This document shows, in pieces, positions 57,219 through 64,000 of a stretch of 64,000 nt of DNA (the stretch's first letter is position 1; every line of letters begins with the position of its first letter). Made by a program: the position numbers and the translations under genes. The stretch comes from Cyanophora paradoxa. Its lineage: Eukaryota; Glaucocystophyceae; Cyanophorales; Cyanophoraceae. The notes below the pieces were generated by a model. The model was not told the DNA's origin. It was given only the letters and a program-made list of their open reading frames with translations, and ran no database searches. The DNA lies in assembly GCA_004431415.1 (NCBI GenBank), contig QPMI01000199.1:84460-148459 (forward strand). Direction: 5' to 3'.

Positions 57219-57617
57219 ATGGAGACTCAATACAGAGGCTTTCATGTTATGCTTGATTACAAGGCTAAATCAGCTATTGCAACAGGACATGAGCATGTGA
57301 GCTTCCTAGGTAATTGGATTATGGGAACCCTTGAACAAGCAGTATTAAGACAAGGCATTAGGATTGTTCATAAACACTGTGAGATATTTGATGGCAAAGT
57401 ATCACCTCCTGGTTTTGCATTGGTTCTGCTATTAGATGAAAGCCACTGTACAGCTCATTGTTATTCCAATGAAGGCATGTTAGCAATTGATATATTCAGT
57501 TGTGGTAAAGAAGCTCAGCATAAAACACAAGCAGTAGCAGATGAGATCGATAAAACAATGAATTTCCTCACATTTGAGAAGACTGAGAGACATAAACATG
57601 ATAGATTCCCGTTTTGA
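57219..57617 (+). CDS. S-adenosylmethionine decarboxylase-like (SpeD/SpeH type), element A
   Basis: 132 residues, METQYRGFHVMLDY. The core PPGFALVLLLDESHCTAH and AIDIFSCG has Glu74-Ser75 (self-cleavage site), His80 and Cys95, with the same +5 and +20 spacing as the family. It is the last gene before the right TIR of element A; the element B homologue is also near that element's right end. Polyamines neutralise packed DNA, so a virus could benefit from making more; depletion of AdoMet or another decarboxylation are alternatives. Two independent copies with all catalytic residues argue for a real function. Confidence 0.78.
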   Translation: METQYRGFHVMLDYKAKSAIATGHEHVSFLGNWIMGTLEQAVLRQGIRIVHKHCEIFDGKVSPPGFALVLLLDESHCTAHCYSNEGMLAIDIFSCGKEAQHKTQAVADEIDKTMNFLTFEKTERHKHDRFPF

Positions 57618-57830
57618 TGAGTTTCTATAATGATGTTTTAAAGGATTCCTTTGTTTTCTAACAATAACATTGAGCAGCTACTGTTACAAGAGGATATAAT
57701 ATATCCTTTTCCTACAGTAGCTTACTACAATAGAAATTCTACTGTATGATGTAGCCAAAATATGACTACACCTTAGACTTGCATATGTTAAATTTCGAAT
57801 ACTATTCGATTTCCTTTACAATAAACCCTC
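57618..57830. other. AT-rich non-coding spacer before the right TIR of element A
   Basis: No gene. It contains a hairpin-like GGATATAATATATCC (about 57694-57708). No further signal is seen. Confidence 0.5.
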
Positions 57831-58310
57831 AGCATCTCCCCTAGATTCCCCCTATTATATAATATTTATATTACAGTGGACTCAAGGTTGACTCATATTA
57901 ATCGTAAAAGTAGTAAAAGTATATGGATTTTGTTACGAATTCAATGCAAGGGTTGACTAAGTGGGTTGAGTTGACTCAAATTTCACAGGAAATATTTGGG
58001 GCCTAAAGTTTTCTAAAAAGGATTTCAAAAAATGTGTCAACTCCCCCCATTTAGTCAACCCTGACCATAAACAGTAAGCATTTGAGCTAACATGTATCAC
58101 AAAGTGAACATTTTGAGTCCACTTAGAAGATCCACTTTTGAAATCCAAGTTGATTTTGCTTGAAATTTCAAAGTTGATCTAAAAGTGAGTCCACCCTGAT
58201 TGATAATGGTAACAAAGTTGACTAAGTTGACTAAGTTGACTAAGTTGAGTCATCTTAAGAAATTCAAGGAAACTAAGAGTTCAAAATGTTTATGAAAAGT
58301 GAGTCAACTT
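57831..58310 (-). repeat. right TIR of element A (480 bp)
   Basis: Near-perfect inverted copy of 6466-6945, including the 10-bp tandem word (here GACTAAGTTG, 58216-58248). Just outside, TGGTAACAAAGTT (58321-58333) repeats a word that is also found inside the TIR (58207-58219), so the very end may have a more complex history. Confidence 0.93.
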
Positions 58311-58344
58311 AGACCACTTATGGTAACAAAGTTAAATATTTAAT

Positions 58345-58392
58345 CAGGCGAAGCCTCTTTCAGGCGAAGCCTCTTTCAGGCGAAGCCTCTTT
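58345..58392 (+). repeat. three 16-bp repeats CAGGCGAAGCCTCTTT
   Basis: Perfect tandem copies at 58345, 58361 and 58377. The same word occurs singly at 61278 and 61338, each time followed by CTCAAAACCAAAAA. The inner GGCGAAGCC is a hairpin-like dyad. It marks the border of the satellite-like region. Confidence 0.85.
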
Positions 58393-58440
58393 CTCAAAAC
58401 CAAAAACGAACGGGTCCAAATTCCTTTTTTAACCTTTTTT

Positions 58441-61400
58441 TCCACTCGAGATCCCCCCTGCTAAATAATTTCCGCGTCGCACTCCCTCGAGGCAGAATTA
58501 TTAATTCTGCCTCGACACGGACGCGATTGCTGCTAATAACACTGCTACCCCAACCCCCACAGACCTCTCTAAATCCATTTTTAGCGTCCTGGCTCCCCTA
58601 AGACGACCGCTCGCCCGTGGGCGTCGCGCGAAAATCGAATTTCCCTCTGGATCAATTCCGGTACTTAACCTCCGACAAATGCAGTCCGGGTCAGAAGGTG
58701 GGACCCGGTCGCGCCCGGTCCGGACATCTTTCCGCGCGCCCACGCCGCGGCGCACGCGCGGAAGAATAGCATAAGCATTTGAGATGTAGAAGAAGCTTTC
58801 CGCACGCTTTACAGATACGCCGGGCCGCGGGGACCCACCCGACCCCGAAAATTCGATCCTTCACGGACCTGCACAGCTTTCCGCGCGCCCTCGCATCCTC
58901 ACGCGAGAGCGCATCGCTACCATATTCATTTGGGATTTTATCAAAGCCTTCCACAAGCTTGGAAGACGCGAAAGAGCACGAGAACCCAGCCGGCGGCAAA
59001 ACTTTGATCCTGGACAGGCCTGGACAGCTTTCCGCGCGCCCACGCCGCTGCGCATGCACGGAACAATAGTATAAGCATTTGAGATGTCCGCAAAGCCTTC
59101 CGCATGCATTGCGTATGCGCCGGGCCGCGAGGACCCAGCCGACCCCGAAAATTCGATCCTTGACGGACCTGAACATCTTTCCGCGCGCCCTCGCATCCTC
59201 ACGCATGCGCATCGCTACAATATTCATCTAAGATCTTTTAAAAGCCTTTCGCAAGCTCTGCAGACGCGACAGGGCGCGGCAATCCAGCCGACGCAAAAAT
59301 TCGATCCTGGCCACGCCTGCACATCTTTCCGCGCGCCCTCCCCTCCGCAGCCCCGCACATCGATGCTATATGCATTCGAGATTCTGTTTAAGCGATTCGC
59401 AAGCTCTGTGCATGCGCCTGGCCGCGAGCCTTGGAGAACCTCGCCCCTCCCGGGCCTCCTTCCCAACAATATTATATAATTAATCTCCTCTCAGTATGCT
59501 CCACCCTTTATTTCCTCAGCACATTAATATTCCTCTAGCCGGCCAGGGCTAGCTGGACTGGCCGTCAGCTAGCCAGCTTCCAGCCAGAAAGCTGTTCGCT
59601 GGCCAGTCGCTGAGTGCCCTATAGGCCTACTGTGACAGCCGCGAGGGCGTCCGCGAGGCTTCGCCGTACTTAGTGCTCCGCAGGAGCACGGATCTTGTTT
59701 TTCCACTCGAGATCCCCCCTACTAAATAATTCCCGCGTCGCACTCCCTCGAGGACGAATTATTAATTCTGCCTCGACACGGACGCGATTGCTGCTGGTAA
59801 CACAGCTCCCCGAACCCCCACAGACCTCTCTAGATCCATTTTTAGCGTCGTGGCTCCCCTAAGACGACCGCTCGCCCGTGGGCGTCGCGCGAAAATCGAA
59901 TTTCCCTCTGGATCAATTCCGGTACTTAACCTCCGACAAATGCAGTCCGAGTCAGAAGGTGGGACCCGGTCCCGCCCGGTCCCGCGACGAAATCGCGCCA
60001 GGGACGCCCCAGAACGATACAGAATGCCGCGCGAGGGCGAGCGCATCGCCGCAAGCTCGATTTCGGGCGCCCTCGACACTCCCGTGCGAAGAGTCGGCCG
60101 AAAATTTGATCCAGCCGGTCCGGCCCGGTCCCGCGACGCGCGCGATCGATGCGTACTGGCGCGCATAGACATAGCAGGGCCTGCACACCCCCGAAATCCG
60201 CTTTTCGGAGCCGGAATAGCGCAGGAAGGTACCCGACGGCAAAAATTCGATCCTAGACAGGCCCGGAGATCTTTCCGCGCGCCCACGCCGCGGCGCATGC
60301 GCGCATCAATCGCATATGCATTTGAGATGTAGAAGAAGACTTCCGCACGCTTTACGGATGTGCCGGGCCGCGAGGACCCAGCCGACCCCGAAAATTCGAT
60401 CCTGGACGGACCTGCACATCTTTCCGCGCGCCCTCGCATCCTCACGCAAGGACATCGCTACAGTATTCATTCGAGATCTTTTCAAAGCTTTTCGCGAGCT
60501 CGGAGGACGCGAAAAAGCACGAGAACCCAGCCGACGGCAAAAATTCGATCCTGCACAGACCCGGGCATCTTTCCGCGCGCCCACGCCGCGGCGGATGCGC
60601 GGAACAATAGCATAAGCATCTAAGATGTAGATCAAGCGTTCCGCACGCTTTACAGATGTGCCGGGCCGCGAGAACCCAGCCGACCCCGAAGATTCGATCC
60701 TGGACGGTCCTGCACAGCTTTCCGCGCGCCCTCGCGTCCTCATGCATGGGCATCGCTATAATATTCATTTGAGAGCTTTTCAAAGCGTAATGCAAGAACC
60801 AAGGGCGCGACAGGGCGCGAGAATTCAGCCGACCCCGAAAATTCGTTCCTGCATGGACCTGCACGTCTTTCCGCGCGCCCTCGAGCTCGCCTCCGCAGCC
60901 CTGCACATCGGTGCTATATGCGTTCCAGATTCCGTTTAAGCGATTCGCAAGCTCTGTGCGTGCGCCTGGCCGCGAGAACCTTGCCCCTCCCGGGCCTCCT
61001 TCCCAACAATATTATATTATTAATCTCCTCTCAATCTAGCTGCTCCACCCGGCCAAAAAATGCTTTATTTCCTCGGTACATTAATATTCCTCTAGCCGGC
61101 CAGCGCTATAGCTAGCTGGACTGGCCGTAAGCCAGCCAGCTTCCAGCCAGATAGCTCTTCGCGATCGGCCAGGCCGCTGACCACTGTGGCCAGTGCCCTA
61201 TAGGCCTACTGTGCCAGCCGCGAGGGCGTCCGCGAGGCTTCGCCGTACTTAGTGCTCCGCAGGAGCACGGATCTTGTCAGGCGAAGCCTCTTTCTCAAAA
61301 CCAAAAACCGCCGATGAGAATTCTTTTTTTAACCTTTCAGGCGAAGCCTCTTTCTCAAAACCAAAAACGAACGGGTCCAAATTCCTTTTTTAACCTTTTT

Positions 61401-64000
61401 TTCCACTCGAGATCCCCCCTGCTAAATAATTTCCGCGTCGCACTCCCTCGAGGCAGAATTATTAATTCTGCCTCGACACGGACGCGATTGCTGCTAATAA
61501 CACTGCTACCCCAACCCCCACAGACCTCTCTAAATCCATTTTTAGCGTCCTGGCTCCCCTAAGACGACCGCTCGCCCGTGGGCGTCGCGCGAAAATCGAA
61601 TTTCCGTCTGGATCAATTCCGGTACTTAACCTCCGACAAATGCAGTCCAGGTCAGAAGGTGGGACCCGGTCCCGCCCGGTCCCGCGACGAAAACGCGCCA
61701 GGGACGCCCCAGAACGATACAGAATGACGCACGAGCGCAAGCGCATTGCCGCAAGCTCGATTTCGGGCGCCGTCGACGCCCCAGTGCGAAGAGTCAGCCG
61801 AAAATTTGATCCAGCCTGTCCCGGCCGGTCCCGCGACGCGCGCAATCCATGCGTACTGGCGCGCATAGACATAGCAGGGCCTGCGCACCCCCGAAATCCG
61901 CTTTTCGGAGCCGCAACAGCGCAGGAAGGTACCGGACATCAAAAATTCGATCCTGCACAGGCCCGGACATCTTTCCGCGCGCCCACGCCGCGGCGCACGC
62001 GCGGAAGAATAGCATAAGCATTTGAGATGTAGAAGAAGCCTTCCGCACGCTTTACAGATGCGCGGGGCCGCGGGGACCCAGCCCATCCCGAAAATTCGAT
62101 CCTCTACAGACCTGCACATCTTTCCGCGCGCCCTCGCATCCTCGCGCATGCGCATCGCTACAATATTCATTTGAGATTTTATCAAAGCCTTCGACAAGCT
62201 TCGAACACGCCGAAGACCACGAGAACCCAGCCGACGGCAAAAATTCGATCCTGCACGGACCCGGACATCTTTCTGCGCGCCCACGCCGCGGCACATGCGC
62301 GGGACAATAGCATATGCATGTGAGATGTAGACAAAGCCTTCCGCATGCTTTACAGATGCGCCGGGCCGCGAGAACCCAGCCAACCCCGAAAGTTCGATCT
62401 TGCACGGACCTGCACAGCTTTCCGCACGCCCTCGCATGCTCACTCATGGGCATCGCTACAGTATTCATTTGAGCTCTTTGTAAAGCTTTGCGCGAGCTCT
62501 GCGGACGCGACAGGGCGCGGCAATCCAGCCGACGCAAAAATTCGATCCTGGCCACGCCTGCACATCTTTCCGCGCGCCCTCGCCTCCGCAGACCTGCACA
62601 TCGATGCTATATGCGTTCGAGATTCTTTTTAAGCGATTCGCAAGCTCTGTGCATGCGCCTGGCCGCGAGAACCTCGCCCCTCCCGGGCCTCCTTCCCAAC
62701 AATATTATATAATTAATCTCCTCTCAATCTAGATCGATCTGCTCCACCCTTTAATTATTTCCTCGCTCAGTACATCATGGCATTAATATTCCTCTAGCCG
62801 ACCAGCGCTAGCTGGACTGGCCGTCAGCCAGCCAGCTTCTAGCCAGAAAGCTGTTCGCGATCGGCCAGGCCGCTGGCCATACTGGCCAGTGCCCAGGTGT
62901 GCCCTATAGGCCTACTGTGACAGCCGCGAGGGCGTCCGCGAGGCTTCGCCGTACTTAGTGCTCCGCAGGAGCACGGATCTTGTTTTTCCACTCGAGATCC
63001 CCCCTACTAAATAATTCCCGCGTCGCACTCCCTCGAGGACGAATTATTAATTCTGCCTCGACACGGACGCGATTGCTGCTGGTAACACAGCTCCCCGAAC
63101 CCCCACAGACCTCTCTAGATCCATTTTTAGCGTCGTGGCTCCCCTAAGACGACCGCTCGCCCGTGGGCGTCGCGCGAAAATCGAATTTCCCTCTGGATCA
63201 ATTCCGGTACTTAACCTCCGACAAATGCAGTCCGAGTCAGAAGGTGGGACCCGGTCCCGCCCGGTCCCGCGACGAAATCGCGCCAGGGACGCCCCAGAAC
63301 GATACAGAATGCCGCGCGAGGGCGAGCGCATCGCCGCAAGCTCGATTTCGGGCGCCCTCGACACTCCAGTGCGAAGAGTCGGCCGAAAATTTGATCCAGC
63401 CGGTCCGGCCCGGTCCCGCGACGCGCGCGATCGATGCGTACTGGCGCGCATAGACATAGCAGGGCCTGCACACCCCCGAAATCCGCTTTTCGGAGCCGGA
63501 ATAGCGCAGGAAGGTACCCGACGGCAAAAAATTCGATCCTAGACAGGCCCGGAGATCTTTCCGCGCGCCCACGCCGCGGCGCATGCGCGCATCAATCGCA
63601 TATGCATTTGAGATGTAGAAGAAGACTTCCGCACGCTTTACGGATGTGCCGGGCCGCGAGGACCCAGCCGACCCCGAAAATTCGATCCTGGACGGACCTG
63701 CACATCTTTCCGCGCGCCCTCGCATCCTCACGCAAGGACATCGCTACAGTATTCATTCGAGATCTTTTCAAAGCTTTTCGCGAGCTCGGAGGACGCGAAA
63801 AAGCACGAGAACCCAGCCGACGGCAAAAATTCGATCCTGCACAGACCCGGCATCTTTCCGCGCGCCCACGCCGCGGCGGATGCGCGGAACAATAGCATAA
63901 GCATCTAAGATGTAGATCAAGCGTTCCGCACGCTTTACAGATGTGCCGGGCCGCGAGAACCCAGCCGACCCCGAAGATTCGATCCTGGACGGTCCTGCAC
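58441..64000. repeat. higher-order satellite-like array, four units visible
   Basis: Units begin with TCCACTCGAGATCCCCCCT at 58441, 59702, 61402 and 62987; the last is cut by the window edge. Units 1 and 3 are close relatives, as are units 2 and 4, which gives a two-unit period of roughly 3.0-3.3 kb. Unit 1 lacks about 290 bp present in unit 3 (around 61680-61965). Complete units end with a CCAGC/GGCCAG-rich block, the hairpin GTGCTCCGCAGGAGCAC (59673, 61252, 62958) and GGATCTTG. All open frames here are by-products of GC-rich repeats. No gene is supported. Confidence 0.85.
58850..62700. repeat. 148-149-bp subrepeat, two alternating subtypes
   Basis: The mark TTCGATCCT with downstream CTTTCCGCGCGCCC recurs at 60246, 60395, 60544, 60693, 60842 and at 61946, 62095, 62244, 62393, 62541, thus every 148-149 bp. 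Two subtypes alternate: one with CTCGCATCCTCACGC and one with CACGCCGCGGCG. Unit 1 shows the same at 58852, about 59003, 59152 and 59300. Confidence 0.85.

Larger units (their letters stand above)
6466..58310. mobile_element. outer Polinton-like element A, interrupted by element B
   Basis: Two 480-bp inverted repeats (6466-6945, 57831-58310) bound a set of genes typical of Polintons and related PLVs: rve integrase, protein-primed type PolB, packaging ATPase, major and minor capsid proteins. Without the 24.7-kb inner insertion and one target duplication the element is about 27.1 kb, larger than classical 15-20 kb Polintons. Extra cargo includes a D5-like primase-helicase, GIY-YIG nuclease, RING protein, patatin-like lipase, several fibre or adhesin proteins and an AdoMet decarboxylase-like protein. 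I recognised no adenovirus-type cysteine protease. No clear target duplication was found at its outer ends. Confidence 0.9.

Noticed and set aside
58501-63900. Many Arg/Ala-rich ORFs of 80-260 residues
   Set aside because: They are by-products of GC-rich satellite repeats, present in several frames at once and repeated with each unit.

Overview
The window looks like GC-rich nuclear DNA of a eukaryote, probably a protist or alga (host not identifiable), carrying two AT-richer, virus-like integrated elements of the Polinton / Polinton-like virus (PLV) type, one nested inside the other. The eukaryotic evidence is a Ty3/gypsy-like retroelement, one candidate spliced gene, long satellite DNA, and the Polinton-type gene set itself.

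Layout. (1) 1-4440, minus strand: decayed Ty3/gypsy-like retroelement, running off the left edge. (2) 4679-5712, minus strand: candidate three-exon host gene, then unassigned GC-rich DNA to 6465. (3) 6466-58310: outer element (element A), bounded by 480-bp terminal inverted repeats (TIRs) at 6466-6945 and 57831-58310. (4) 24311-49057: inner element (element B, 24,747 bp), bounded by 516-bp TIRs at 24311-24826 and 48542-49057 and flanked by a 6-bp target duplication AAGCCA. It sits inside a fibre gene of element A. Removing B and one AAGCCA leaves A at about 27.1 kb and puts the two halves of the fibre gene in one frame. (5) 58345-64000: satellite-like host DNA built from units of about 1.3-1.6 kb, each containing a 148-149-bp tandem repeat.

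The elements are related and share a syntenic particle block, inverted relative to each other: fibre, patatin-like phospholipase, two minor capsid-like proteins, major capsid protein, packaging ATPase, coiled-coil protein, a small CC-motif protein, AT-hook protein(s), replication genes, rve-family integrase. Both also carry a small protein that keeps the Ser/His/Cys catalytic pattern of bacterial-type S-adenosylmethionine decarboxylase (SpeD/SpeH). They differ in the replication module. A has a protein-primed type PolB with an endonuclease VII-like insert, a D5-like primase-SF3 helicase and a GIY-YIG nuclease. B has one 1436-residue protein joining a PolB-like core, an SF1 helicase and an HNH-like tail, although the N-termini of the two polymerases look homologous. 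B also has a D12-class adenine methyltransferase.

Both elements spend much coding space on host-contact proteins: His-x-His repeat fibres, an S74 self-processing chaperone domain, C1q-like and LamG-like tips, and a phospholipase with a discoidin-like tail. Several genes carry single frameshifts (both integrases, the A primase-helicase, one B capsid protein), mostly near short homopolymers, so these are either early decay or assembly errors. A motif close to AAATTATTTTCTCCGGT precedes several replication or DNA-binding genes in both elements and is probably an element-specific promoter.
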